Positions 21,327 to 35,400 of a stretch of 64,000 bases of DNA are shown in pieces. The position numbers and the translations under genes were made by a program. The DNA comes from Drosophila pseudoobscura (taxonomy: Eukaryota > Arthropoda > Insecta > Diptera > Drosophilidae). How positions within the stretch are numbered: position 1 is the first letter of the stretch; each line of letters starts with the position of its first letter. The stretch lies in NCBI RefSeq assembly GCF_009870125.1, contig NC_046680.1, positions 8,432,001 through 8,496,000 of the forward strand, read 5' to 3'. The notes below the pieces were generated by a model. That model saw only the letters and a program-made list of their open reading frames with translations, was not told where the DNA came from and searched no databases.

Positions 21327-24300
21327 TTACTTTCCCATGCGCTGAATGGACCACTCCTGCTGGCAGAGCGGACACCGGTTGTTCTGCTTGACCCACAGCG
21401 ACATGCAGCAGTGGTGGAAGGAGTGGTTGCACTCGCCCCACACCACCACACAGTCTTGCCGTCCCATCACATCTCGCTTATTGTCCGCCTGGCAGCGCAG
21501 GCACGAGTCTGGAAGAGATCAGAGAAAGAGAGAGCAGGCATACGTTAGCAATTGACGACAATGAAGAGTCCCCGCTTACGGGTGTGGACTGGTCTTGAAG
21601 TGCACTTGGCACTTGGCAATGTCCGAGCCGCGTCAAATGCGACACCAGCGACATTGAGCGACAATTAGCCGATGCCTATGACGCAGGCTTCCCTCCATCA
21701 CATTATGATGCAAAATTATCCACAAGCCCTTTCTATTTGCAGTATCTATCAGAACTATTTATAGGGTGCTAAGAACCCTAAAATCCCCCAGGTTAATATT
21801 CCTCTCCTTATCTTACTTTCTTATGTTAAAGCAATAGTCTGAGGCTTATCAAAATGCATGTTAATATCGACAATTACCTCAAATGGCAGTCATTTGATAT
21901 GCACGGTGAATCGCCTGAATCGCACTTCATTCAGAAAATATTCACACCAGAAACTGCCAAGTACTTTCATTCAACAAAAAGTGCAACGAAAATCATAATT
22001 CATCCAACCCATGGGGAGGCCATCGAGCCTTTCCCCGTTTTCGGTGGGTTTTCGTGGGAGAGGTCACTGACTCAGCGGCCCAAATTTGGGAACGCATCGG
22101 TTTTCAGTGCTGCCCAAAAACGGTTTCTCAGAACCGCTGCGAAATTTCGCCAAGTCAATGCAAAAATGGTTCAATCATTGCGTTTGTGTGTGTGTGTGGA
22201 TCGGGCATCACCTGAGCCGCTTGAGAGACCTGCAGGTGTTGGTGTTCACATTTCGAAATATGAGCGCGTTGGCAGAAACTTTACATACAAATCATTCGAA
22301 AAACGGGCTAAATGCGTCGTCGTCGTTGGACATGACGTGAGGCATCAAGTATACGCCGCTGTGGCTGCCGGTGCATCGCTGTATGCTGCTGACTGGGGCA
22401 GAAAGAAACCCACAAGAATAATGCTCTGTCCAGTGGAGGAGTCGACTATCAGACACCCGCTACTCAAATTTGTTAATAACCAAAAAAAGGGGAATCCCCT
22501 TTGGGCACTTTAATGGTAGTGGTAATTCAATTCAATATATGAAAAGTAAATCAGCTTTTAATGTGATGCCCGCCCATGCCAATACACCCCTTGTGCACCG
22601 TGCACCCTGCACCGTACAGCAAACCGCGGATTAAGTACAAGGGAAATGTGATTACTTCGATGAGTCAAAGAATTATGTTATGTGGTGTGAAAAATTACCA
22701 TTCGATTTCCCTGATTCATGTTTTTGCTTAATTTTGTATTTCTTTTGTTAGTTGTAATTGAAAACCGAACGACAACAGGAAATTGTTAACATATTTCCAA
22801 GAATTTCGCTTTCCTTTTTTTTTGTTTTTTTTTGCACTGCAATGAAGTCAATAGCCGTTTGGGTGGGGGAGGAGAAGCAAGGTGTTGTTGCTGGGGCTCT
22901 AATCGAGGCTTAAATGCGTTCTTTCAATAAATTCGCTTATGTGGGCGGTAATTTTGATGGGATGGGCCTTTGAATGGGGTTACAGCAAAAGGTTCAAAAG
23001 CGGCTAATTGCGTCGTTCATTTCGGTTTTTCACATGATTCAAATTTATACGAGGAATTGAAACTCCGATTCACACTTATCCGAGGCTCTAGATACGCTTT
23101 TCACAGCAATTAAGCTATTAGTTAAAAGGAATAAAGATTATTGTCAACTTTCGATCAAGAACTCTTTGAATATTCTTTTGGGGCCTTAAGAGGCTTCTAC
23201 AATAATCACGAGTACCCTCTGTCAGGGTATCAAAATTGTTAATTATATTTAGATTGATATTTAATAGTCAAAATTGGTTTATAATGTTCCATCAGGCCTT
23301 TTCACTCTGACCGCAAGTCGTACAAATTCCAGATCATTCTGTGAAAATGCGCCCAAGCCTGATAATATTGCTGGCGGTCCTGCTCCAAGCAGCGAGTGTG
23401 GGTAAGATCAACGCCAGATGGGATCCAGCCACTCAAGGCACTTCTTGCAGGCCACCCGCCTGCTGAAGTTCACCAACGTCAAGTGCCAGGACCTGCCCAC
23501 AACGGCGGGCTTCACCAGATACGAGTACTGTCGCCTGAAGGTGGTGCGGCGCAACCACGTGGAGCTCTCGCTGAAGGTCAGCCTGCTGCAGCTGCCTGTG
23601 CGCAACCTGACCACGCGACTGCAGTGCTTCCAGCGGCGCGACGGCTACCGCCCCTTCATGTACAACGTGCTCTTCGACTTCTGCAAGCTGATGGCCGCCA
23701 CCAGCCGCGAGCTCTCCTTCGAGCGCTTCATCTTCGACACAATCCGCAAGCACAGCAACTTCAACCACTCCTGTCCCTGGAAGGAGGTGGGTTATATTCT
23801 GGGGTCCGCTCAAAGCCAATGCTCATATATCTATCCTTTTAGAACCACATGACTGTGGATAAGTTTGGTCTGGATCCCACGAAAATAAATGTGCCATTTC
23901 CTGCGGGTGTCTATCGCTTGGATTTCACCTTCTACGCATACGGCATACCACGCACATTGACACAAGTGTTTTTCGAGAAGATTGACTGAAATACAGATCT
24001 TCAACCCAGATCCTAATAAACATATGTTTTCCAGTGTCTATTCAACTTGAACCGGTACTCGCACCTCTCTTGGCTTCCGTCAGAAGAAATATGAGTTACG
24101 CAAGGGGAAATTTCTAGAAAACAATCTAGGGCAAACACTTTACACATTACACTACTACGTATATACTCGTACATAAATACTTACGTGGTATGGTACGATC
24201 GTTCAATCAAATATCATCGCTATTTTCAATTTACATACAGTGTGTACCCAAAGTTTGTTCATCGATTTGTTGTGTTCCCTATTTAGTTATAAATGTGTAG

Positions 24301-27300
24301 CAATGTGCAAGTCAATCAAGTCAATAAATAATAATTACGATCGTCTAGATGGATCTACGATGGAATATTTTTAGAGGGCTCGCCTGTCCCAGGAACAGTG
24401 GAACAAAGTTGGGTCCAAAGAGCGGGCAAAGTGGTGTAAATATTTCGAAAAAAAACTATCCTTAATTTCACAGTTTATATACTCACGTACATAAATATAT
24501 ACAAAAATGAATCATATAAATTCGTGGGAAACGCCCACAGTACAGGCAGGGACAAGAACCTCTACTGCGTCGTTGGAAATCTTCGGAATTGATTTATTCA
24601 TTCGACTCTTTTCCAATTGCGATCGTTCAGATCGTAGTAGTAGGGCCTGCCTCCAGGGGGTGTGTCATGGGAATTGGTATTTATACTACAAGGAAGATAC
24701 ATACTATACGACGTACATGTATGCAAAACGACAGCCAGACGACAGTTGAGCCCCAACACGGGTTAATTAGAAAATGTTTACTGTCAGATCACACGAAGCG
24801 CAGACAAACGAAACGTGACAATGACGCCGAACCCCAACCCCGACCCCAACCCCTAACCCCCTTACCACCCAACCCCTGTTCAAGGGACTCTCAGGTGTAA
24901 GGCATTACACAATCAAATAACTGAAAAAATACCTTCTCAAAGAGTCTGAGACTTTGGAGTACAAAGAGTTTAGGAAATAGTAGAGGGATAGGATGTTTTC
25001 CTTTGATTCTTGATGGTATTACCAGAAAGAGACCTGCTTATATTCATTCGTTATCCTACAAGAAATTCGCAGTCCAAGTAATCCATATACCCGACCTCAT
25101 ATATAGAGACAGCTGGCGTCTGTCTGGTAAACCTGTTCGACGGTTATCGGTATATTCGGCCGATACATTCCGACAGTTTGTGGTTAACGATTCTGTAGTT
25201 CGTTTAAATTCCAGTTTGCTGCACCTGACCAGACCGGACGCCGTCTGTGGATATATCTGCGGATAAGTGATTCGGATCTAATCGAGTCTGGCGCTGGGTA
25301 TGCAAATGCCGTGCCTCTCAGGGCCGTCTGTGTCTGTGTCTGTGGAATGCAAGTGTAAGTTCAAGGTTAGCGGGTGCAACGGATGTCTGTCTGGGATCGG
25401 GAACTAAATTTAGCCTCGCAAGTTCTCGCCAGATCTCGCACATGTGACCAGATTTCTCGCGCCCCAATCGGCGCACGGCGTGCGGCAGGGGGGTGTTCGA
25501 CGACACCCCAATGGCAATATCGAGTCGATAATTTGTATCTGTGTCTTATCTATCGCCCCTCACGTCACATGTTTTCTTGGTCTTCTCTTTGGCCTGACGG
25601 GCGGGCAGTGCCTCGTTTCAAGTATCACGTTGCACGATTCGTTCTGGTTATCTGCTGCTGCCCCCCACCGTCGCTCCGCTCCCCTCCCCTCTCTCCAGCA
25701 CACAACTCGTTTTCTCGTGTTCGGCTGCGGGGCTATGTGGCTGTAACCGTCTCGCTTACGTGACGTCACGCACGGGGGCTTGTCGCCCCAGCAGCCGCCA
25801 TCAGGCGGCCAACAAACAGCGAAACGAACGTGCCCCCTAAAACCAGCTGCGCTGCGCGCTCTTTGGCGCTGCTGCGCCAAGCGGACGCTCTCTTAAATGC
25901 ATGCATCCTCAGCCGCAGGCAGAGAAAGAGACCGAATCGATCTCTGTGATGGTGTGTCTGTGAGTCCAAGGTGCATTTGTTTAAGGTGGGGGTGCCTGCA
26001 TCGGCGGCTGCATGGAAATATACTCTGCTCGTGGAAATTTTAAAAGTGCGGGAGATTTTAAAGTTGACACCGTGTTTCTGTGGAAAGTCGCACATGTGAC
26101 CAAGACTGAGGTGTGAATGTTAGTAGGCAACTGTTAAAGTCACGCTCCACAATGGCGGGAAGTCGGGAGAAAGAACTGGGAACAAATTAACGAGCTGTAG
26201 ATGATGGGATAATACAATGGAAGTCTAAGTATTACAATACAAGTAGTTAACATGTTTAGATAATCCCCAATGCGATTCGATCATCCTAGAAGTGAGTGAT
26301 CAGATATTTTATAATGATGAAAAGCACTTACTCTTTATGCGTTTTAGCGGGAATGTATCAAAGATTTAAACATATTTGAGCATTGATCGGAATGGCAGCC
26401 CGTCTACCTTTTTTTCTCATCAAAGATCTCTCAATATTTTCAAGGTTGTCCAAGTGCAGCTAACCCAGTGACCAACTTGGCCGCATCTGTCGCATCACGT
26501 GGAGATCTCGATCTCGATCTCGGGCACATTTCTGCAACGTTCGCTGTAAAATTGCGCAGATAACGAACGCCTCATACACCGATGCATTTTTGTGGCTACT
26601 GGTAGTGGTAGAACCCTGCATACCCTTCATACCCTTCACCGAGACCATTCGCGAAGATCAGCGAACGAAGAAGAGAGACACAGACGGTGGAATTTGTACT
26701 GTGCAAACTTGAAATATGTGCAGTAGTATGCCGTCATCGATAGGACCCAAAAGAGAGGCAAAGAGAGTGAATCATGTGGCCGTTGCGGCGGCAGAGAGCT
26801 CCGGTCCATGACAGTGGATTCGCCCCACAAAGTGAACGGAAAATTTTGTGATTGGTTGATTTTTTGTTGTATTCTGCTTTTGAGTCGTTTCTTGAATGTT
26901 TTCACCCTGCATTTGGACTCCGTCCCCTCGGAATTCTGTGTGTGCGTGTCAGTGGTCTCGCCTGGTACATTTCCATAAAATTTTCCATTTGTCCTAAATA
27001 TAGGATCCACCAACAGGCGCCTCCACCTCCAGGGGGGGACCACATTCGAGTGCATTGTCGTTCGGCGTGGGTAGCGAAAGTTGTTTCGCTTTCTGCAGCG
27101 ATTCCTACCCGATCTCGTTGACCTTGGAACAGTTTTTTTTTCTTTTGGCACGCTTTACATAAGCAGTGGAGCGCCAAAATGGTGTCATATATGCCATATA
27201 AAAGGCAGTAGACAGGTACACGTTAGAAGGTGAGAGGCCCAGCCCAATCCAGCTAAGAACTCCTTGAAATTTCATGTTTCTCACTCGAAACTGAAGACAT

Positions 27301-30300
27301 TCAAACGTTAGATTGCCAATTAAAGCCCGACCTATGGCAATACATCGTACGACTGCTATTATATACGTTTTATTATCACAAATCCCATCTGGTTGGAACT
27401 ACTTTCAGGCTGTGCTCCCCAGTGAGCAAGCCACCGCGTGACATGGGCCAGAATATTTGATCCACGCCTCTTGATGCACTTGCACTTGCCCTGATCATCG
27501 CACCGACTGGTGGCTGGGTTTGTTTGCTTTGTCTCGTTGCTAGCTGGAAGCGTGAAGGCGGCTGCCCATTTGGCATCTGGGAGGTAATGTCACTCGTAAT
27601 GGCCGTGTAATTGCCCAGTTAACTGCAGCTCTAACTGCTGCCTGTCTGCCTGCCTTTTGTAATCGTAATACTCGTAATCCCTGTCCGCACGATAGTGTAA
27701 TTTCATTTTAGAATTCATGGCATTACCTGTTTGCGTTTTTGTTGCTCTTTTAGGGTTTTAAACACATAAGAAAGATTTACTGGGACTACTAAACTCGTTT
27801 AATAGTGCTAAAAAGTCAGAGCCTAGTAACCAAGAAGAGAAAAAAAAAGAAAAGAAGGAGCAAAAAAGTTACATGCCCCGGGTGAGGCTCGAACTCACGA
27901 CCTTAAGATTATGAGACTTACGCGCTGCCAACTGCGCCACCGAGGCCATGTTCTTAACGTCGGCCAAGTGCCTACATGACACTAGGCCACGTGGCGTATG
28001 TCTGGGGCACTCGCACTGCATTTCGCATGGACTTTTTGTTGTTGCCCACCCAGAACAATGATGTGATATCGAAATTACTCGCCCTTCGCCGAACATTTTT
28101 GCACGTAAATCAAGGTTGTGGAATAATATTATTTCTCACATATTCTTCCAATATTTGTGCATTAAATTAATTGTAAAATAAAAGGTTGCGTCGAAATGTT
28201 TTGTGTGGTTTTGAGACTGTTTAATTGGGATTGCGTTGTGGAATATTGTCACAAACGATTGCTTTTTACAAATTGATTTGAATACTAGACTAACGGATCA
28301 GAACGGATAATCTTTGTTTTTATGGAATTGGAATTTCTTTGGATGGAATTGTATATTACGAGCCTCGTGGTGCTTTCACAGCAGCATGTTAATTAATATA
28401 CAGACTTCCAGACGGTTATACAACTCTGACCAAATCTGACCTAATACATGGCCCCCCCCATCTATCGAATTCTTTTTTTACCATTTCAGGAATGTGCATA
28501 TTCATGAGGCCGTTTAAAAATACATATCTTGTCTTGCTCGTAATCAATTAAAGCTACCGAAACCTGATGGAGACCGTGTTCGGATATTGCTATAGCTATT
28601 CGCAGACTGCATGTGTGCTTGTGTGGGTCTAGTGGGTATGACTAATTAGTCAATGTTAGTCGGCGAACTACGTAGAGTTTAAGCTTGTTTTAACGTCAGA
28701 AACTTTGCAAATATTCGCTGATCGACGGCGGGGAGTCGGCGTAACCTTGAATGAAGGGCACCGGTTTGCCATTTAGCCATAATTGCTGTTACCTGTACAA
28801 TACACACGAATATAGGCAGACAATCGTAAACGCACACTCTCTCACTCTCCCTCTCTGTCTCTCTCTCTCTCTGAGAACAGGTCTCATGTGCACACGTGTT
28901 TGCTGTTGTACTAGGTAAGCACTTCCCATTGAAAAATTAGCCAACTCAAGAGCAGCAACAAAAGCAACAGCAAAATATATATAAATAGAAAGCAAAAGTC
29001 AAATTCTAATGATTAGTTAGTACAAAAGAGAAAAACGCCGAAGGTTTTGATACACTTTGCAGATCGATCGTTATTATAATTGCCATATTACCTCAAGAAG
29101 AACATGAAAGTACATACATATGTATGTACATATGTATGGCTCTCAACCGATCGCTCTTATGTACATATAAACGTTGGCATTGTAAACGTCTGTTTTGAGT
29201 CATCATACCCGCATGCAAAGTGAAAATAATGTTGCTCTGCCCAAAAAGCTTTCTCGCTCTGAGCTTTCGGCTGGGGGCAGCGATCAGTTCAGATTTGGTC
29301 AATGACTGGAAAGTTTAAAGTACAGACGTGTATCGATTAGAGGGCAGGAATTCTGCAAATCACAATGTTCGTCATGAATCTCTAATCGGTAAATGATATT
29401 GTAAGTGTTCTTCGGCAACACAACGGACCTGTCTATAGGTCCAAGTGAGCTTGGGGGCGGGAGGCTCTTATCCCCCCCCCTCCCGGCTACCGCTTTAACC
29501 TAAGTGTTCTTCGGAGGTGGAATTTCCACTGATAATGGATTTAGGTGAGTGGGTTGGGGAATAAATATTATTTTATTTATGGCGTACACAGTGGAAACTT
29601 GCGTTTATTTGTTCTCGTGTGCAATTTTCTCTGTATTAGTTCGGAGGCTCGTCTGGGTCTTGCCAAAAGCAACAACGTCACCAGTCTACATATGCATAGC
29701 TGTACATACATACAAACCAAAAGCAAATCTACACATACATATGTACATACATACATGTAGGTACTTTGCTGTGGGCGCGTGATGAGGTACTAAGAGAGAC
29801 AGAGACAGAGAGAGAGACAGAAGCGGGGAAGGTAAAAGGCGGCAGCCCACGGCATCACATGCTTAATTTTATTTTTTGTATTTAATTTATATGCTATTTT
29901 CTTTTGATATCTGTTCTTATTCTTCGTCTGAATGCTAATTTTAGCATTTTGGCACAGAAAGAGAGCCGGGGAGCAAGAGAGCGTAAAGCAGATCACGAGA
30001 GCCGTCGCGTCACAGTGTGCGTGAAATCTTTCCTCTCCGCGATGAGAGGGAGAATGAATTCGCGTCGTTTGGCGTATTGATGTGACTCCAACACCAATTA
30101 GATAAATAACCTTTTAATGGATTTTCGTAATTTATTTCAATTTGGTCGCAATTCGAAAGGATTGCCGGGCAGGGAGTTCTTTAATTAGCGTATGGAAAAT
30201 TTTTACGCACACGCAAGACAATATTTATGTCTGTATTCTGGTCCATGAGCAGCATGGAGCGAAAAAGAGATATTTTCTGACGCAATAAATGCGCACTTGC

Positions 30301-32388
30301 ATCAGCCAATTATAGCCACAAGTCCATACGTGCGCCTGCGCAGGCCTCGGCTTTGACTCTGCTCTGTCCATAGGCTGGATGCATTGGCAAGTTTTAAGAG
30401 CTGTCTTGGGGAATGCTTTCATTTTGCAAAATTGCATCTTCCACTAGCTGGCTGCAATGCGAGCGTCATGCTCGAGAGAGCTCTTCCCCCCCTCTGTCGC
30501 TGTTGTCAAGCGACCAATGCGGCCACCGAACACCGACTCTCTTCTGGGTACGTGGAGCCGCTGGGGGCTCGTCTCTTTGCCATTTAGTTGTTGTTTCTGT
30601 TTCGTTGGTTGCGAGTGCGGTTTCTGCTCTTCTGTTTTTGGCTGTGCTACGCTTTAAAAATAGCCAAAGAGGAAGTGTTCGAGTGAGCGACAGCTTTGGC
30701 AGCGATCTAAGAGGCAGGGTACAGTACAAGTACAGTAATTACGAGAAAGCTCTATGCTCGTTACGTCATGTATGGAACAGAACTGATATTGCTATCTAGT
30801 CGGAGATAATGGTAGGGGTTTGCCTTGAATTACATTTTCAATAATCTCTGAAAGGGCACCATTAAGCCCCCTTCCTTAAGTTCTGCACTTTTTCGTCCTC
30901 CAGTAGTTCCTGCATTGTTTCAAGAGAGTTCATTGCACTTACATACTTCAAATTCACGTTTCACAAGCTTTTTTGCAACCCCCTCTCTCTCTCTCTCTAT
31001 CTTTCTCTGTCTTTTGCTCCGTCCCCTGTCAATCAAGTTTCGAATTGAAAACCAAAACTAAATCCAACGAATTGCAGAGGCATTGTGCTAACTTTTCCTC
31101 GACTTCTGGCAGAGCGGAGCGGAACCTTGAGTCATGGCAAACGCAGATTCGATCAAATCTCCGCCGAGTCGAGGGCAAATACTGAACGCATGTTTCGCAG
31201 AATCGTGATTAAAAACTTGGCGATAATTGTTTGGCCCACTCAAGGGACAGGGGCGCAGACCCGTGGGGGGCCTAACCCCTTCTTTCGAGGGTAAAGCCAA
31301 GCTCAGAGGTCAGGTAGCGTTTTATTTGAATCTTTATCTAAAATTTCATCAGTGCGAGCTCCGATACGTCATGGAAACTTTTGTATATCCCTGTCCGAAC
31401 GTTTAGATCTGACTGGCGTCTGTCTGCTTTCGGTATTCATATCTGTTTCTACAAATAAACCCACTGATACTTGGAATTGGTGGCGGTCTCATTGGGCGTC
31501 ATTTTTATGCCACGTTGTGAAATAGGGAAAGACGAGCCCCCGCTTTTGGAGGCGCGTTTGTCATTTGCAGCGAAATAAATAAGGCAATTAAACAGCAGTC
31601 ATGGCGTGTGTTCTGTACAAATTATTCGTCTTGTACTTTTTCATCATCCATCACCATTGCGTCAGGCCCCCGAAAAATCAGCAAAGGGACAAGAGTGAAA
31701 GGCTCCTCAAGGCTTCCACAAATTTGCACGAGCCTCAAAGTCAACTCAATAATATTCAATTGAAAATATGAGTGTAAATAAAAATCAATTGATAGCCACT
31801 CACACAAACACATCCGCCACAGCATCCAGTGGACCATGCATAACCATAACTGAACAGCGGCCAAAACAAATCAATAAAAATATAGACTAAACGGAATTTC
31901 ATCACAGCGAACTGCGATTTATCCTATCTTTGATTTCCAACCTAAAATGGGAGAGTTTTAGCCATTGGAAAGCCACTGGAACTGCACAGATCTCATCCTT
32001 CCAAGGCCTTCCACTGCCAGAAAACCCCCTGGTCTGTGTGATAGCCTAGGGACCTCTCTTCCTTGTAGGGTATACATGTTTTTGATGGTGCCACTGGGTC
32101 GCCGTTGGCGCTCTCTCTTTTATCCTAAAACTACTACGCCGAACGCCTAATCGCCCACACAGCTTCCAAGACACAACAACAGTTAGACACCTCCAAATAG
32201 GAGGCGTCCGTCCGACTCCCACAAGCGTAGAGACGGGGGACAGAGGGGCAGAGACAAAGTCAAAACACGGGCGACCCCCATTCATTCATGCCTTCTTTTC
32301 GACCTTCGTTCCGCGGCTCACTCTCTGCAGTCTGCTGACTGTTCACCGCTTATTCTCTCACTCAAACGCTCGCTCACTCACACTCGTG

Positions 32389-32433
<45 letters not shown>

Positions 32434-35400
32434 TCTCTGGCGGCCTGTTTTACCGTTGGGGAACAACACAGTGTGCACAAAAGCTCAAACGAGTTGTTGT
32501 TGTTGCTGCTGCTTCTGCTTCTGCGGAATCGGTGTGCGCTATATAAGCGTTGCGCATTCGAATCTCGTACTTCAGTGCCACATTAGTGGATACATTTAGT
32601 AGTTTGTTCAAAAGGTAATAATGGGCGCTCTCGTCTCCCGAGCAATTCGCTCAAAGATATAAACAGTGAAAACTATCAATTGTACAAACAACTGAAGACT
32701 GAATTTCGACTAAAAATTTTAAAAATAAATATAATTACCGATGTACCGAAAAGTATAAACTCTTGTTAGTTAGTTATGTATTTTTGCCCAACCAGTTCCG
32801 GTCGGTCCGTAACCTTATCACGTTTTCATGGCGACTTGGCGCGGTTCTCAAGAAATTTATGCAGAAAAAAAGCAAAAAATAAAATAAAACTACAACAAAG
32901 CGAAGCAGCAAGTCTCTGGTCTGTCTGGCGTCAAGAAAAATGTTTATTTTATTGGAAATTTATGCGCATTTTTTGCACACTACGTCAAATGCCAAAAAGA
33001 GAGGGGAAAAGGTTCCCATAAACCGTTCGAACAATTATACACTTTTACTGGACCTGCGTCGGATGGACTGGACTGGACTGGACTGGACGACACTTGTACA
33101 CTTGTCTTTGCAGTCCCGAATTTTTGCCTGCAATACCACTTTACGTAATGTGTGATGGCTCTGTGCAAAAAAAAAAAAAAACAAACAAAAACCAAAGAAA
33201 GAAAATGAAAAACGGAAAATGCTGTAAGACGACGCGAAAACCCCCAATTGATGTGCCAAGGGTAAAACTGCAAATTTGCTGAGAAGAAATGTCGAGAAAA
33301 CTGTTGAGCGATGCGGGGCCAGAGGGAGAGTGCGGCGGCGACCGCGAATATTCTTAAATTTAGACCACAATTCCGACATTTGTGTGTGTGTGTGTGTGTG
33401 CACGCCCCAGTGGGGCGCTAGAAATTCCTTGCGAAAAACAAGATGAAATAAATACAAAAACAAATGCGATATGCGAAATATTTCGGAAGCGCGCAAAAAG
33501 TGAAAACAAAGTCCATCCTTAAGTCGCACACGCCCAGAGTCCGAGTGTGGGCGATGTCTAATTTACTCGAAATTAATTATAATCTGCAACTAAATATGGA
33601 AATTGTCGGCAGTCTTTTGTTAATTTCAGCGCTGCTCAAGCAAAAAGTTTGCGTACTACCGAGTATTTTTGTCAGCACGAAAACGTTTTTTAAAAATAAA
33701 ATGCCAAGAGATCATGACACAGCAACAGCAACAACAACAACAAAATCGCAACGTTGCACTGTTGACAAATGAGAGCAGTCAGTCACACCTGTGTGTGTGT
33801 GTGTGGGTGTGTGGCCCAAAGAGAACCGGGTTCATTCGGCACGTGAGTCGATTTGTAAGAGAGCGCGAGCCAGCCAGTCAAAGAGAGATAAGCTTTGAGC
33901 GCGGTTTAAGAGAGTGTCACAGCACGCTTTGCACGAGCGTGTGTGTGCGTGTGCGTGCGTGTAAGTCAATGATTGGGGGGGCTCGTGTTGGGAAAGATCA
34001 ATCGTTTAACATATCTCTAGATAGCTAGGCCCCCGAAAAGTAGATATCCGTCATGATTTACCCATACACACCCCACTCCACCACACAGCCCCAAATATAT
34101 GTAGAACTGATATAGTTTCAAGGTTAACGGGAATTTTCGGATCTGCAAATTATTATTTGTAATTGCGTTTCAGTCGGCGAACACACGACACACTACTATT
34201 ATAAATGGCAATCATTGCAATTGAACTTTGCTTATCAAACTTTGTTCACCACGCCCCCGTGCCTCATTAGATTGCTAATCGTTATGTCATTTGCCGGTTG
34301 ATATTCGCGCGGAATTCTAAAAAAAAAAGAAGAGAATACAGTCAAAACCCACTGCCCACATTCCGCAAAGGCGGCGAAGGAGGAGGTAGTGAGAGGGCAG
34401 GGTTATGATTGAGCGGCGGAGCGTCCAGAGGCGACGTCATGACGCCCACACAGAGTCGCTGCCAGCAGTCACATGACGCAGGAAAAGAAGGAAAGGCGAA
34501 AAAAGAAAAACTAAAGCCAAGAAAATGCTTGACAAAAACCAAACAAATGAAAATATTTCGCTTCATTTTTTTGCGCGCGGTGCGCGTTCATTAATTAGCG
34601 GGTGGAAAGTTTTTTAAAATACATACACATACATATACAATTTCGTACATATCTACGAGCAGCCGCATGCCAAGAATAAAGATCATAAATAAATTCAGTG
34701 AAAGACAAAACGCTTACAGTGGGTGCCGAAAGGAAAAGAGTTCAACAACATATCAACAAATACGTATTTTCGCGTCGGGGAAATATTTCACTGTTCCGAT
34801 CCACTGTGGCAAAGTTGGTCACCCGTTTTAGCCAAGGACACTCGATTTCCCGTTGAAAGTTGAAAGTGGGTGTGTGCTTGGAGCCCTAGTGGGCGTGAAT
34901 GCGCTATCAAAGAGCAAACACATGCATACATTTCCTTTGATAAGAGCTCCAGACATCAAGTAATTCCAGACAGTAAAAGTACAAGTACTAGTAGCTAATA
35001 ATCACATCTACCTATCTACCTATCTATCTATCTACAAGTACTGTATTCTAATTTGTGCTTTCTTTCGCTATTTTCTTGTTTTACAGCAAAGACAAAGAGG
35101 AATACCATCCAGAAGAAGACACTGTTTACTAAAGCAAAAAGGAAAAAGGGAAAGCAAAACTAAGTCACAATACTAAGACTCCCCCCAGAAGGACGAGCGA
35201 CTAGTTCAAGTTCAATCATACAGCTGATAAGATGAGCGGACGCGACAACCGAGGCGCCGGCGGCGGCGGTGGCGGTCACCAGCCCCTGAGCAGCGCCATG
35301 GGCAAACTCAAGGAGAAACTAACCAGAGCAGGTGTAAGTACTATTCTACGTATGAGATCAATGTTGTTGTGACCCAAATGGGGGGGTCAAGGCGAAACGC

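Noticed and set aside
21854-22513. 219-codon plus-strand open frame in the Roc2 intron
   Set aside because: It spans a (GT)n tract, has no domain, mixed composition and no promoter or homology that I recognise; compatible with chance.
24825-24880. Telomere-like repeat
   Set aside because: The C-rich tract resembles degenerate CCCTAA, but Drosophila has retrotransposon telomeres and the tract is short and irregular; treated as a quadruplex motif instead.
27190-27230. TATA-like sequence with a following donor on the plus strand
   Set aside because: Only a CATATAAAAGG match and a GTGAGA; no initiator at the right distance and no exon to join, so not called as a promoter.
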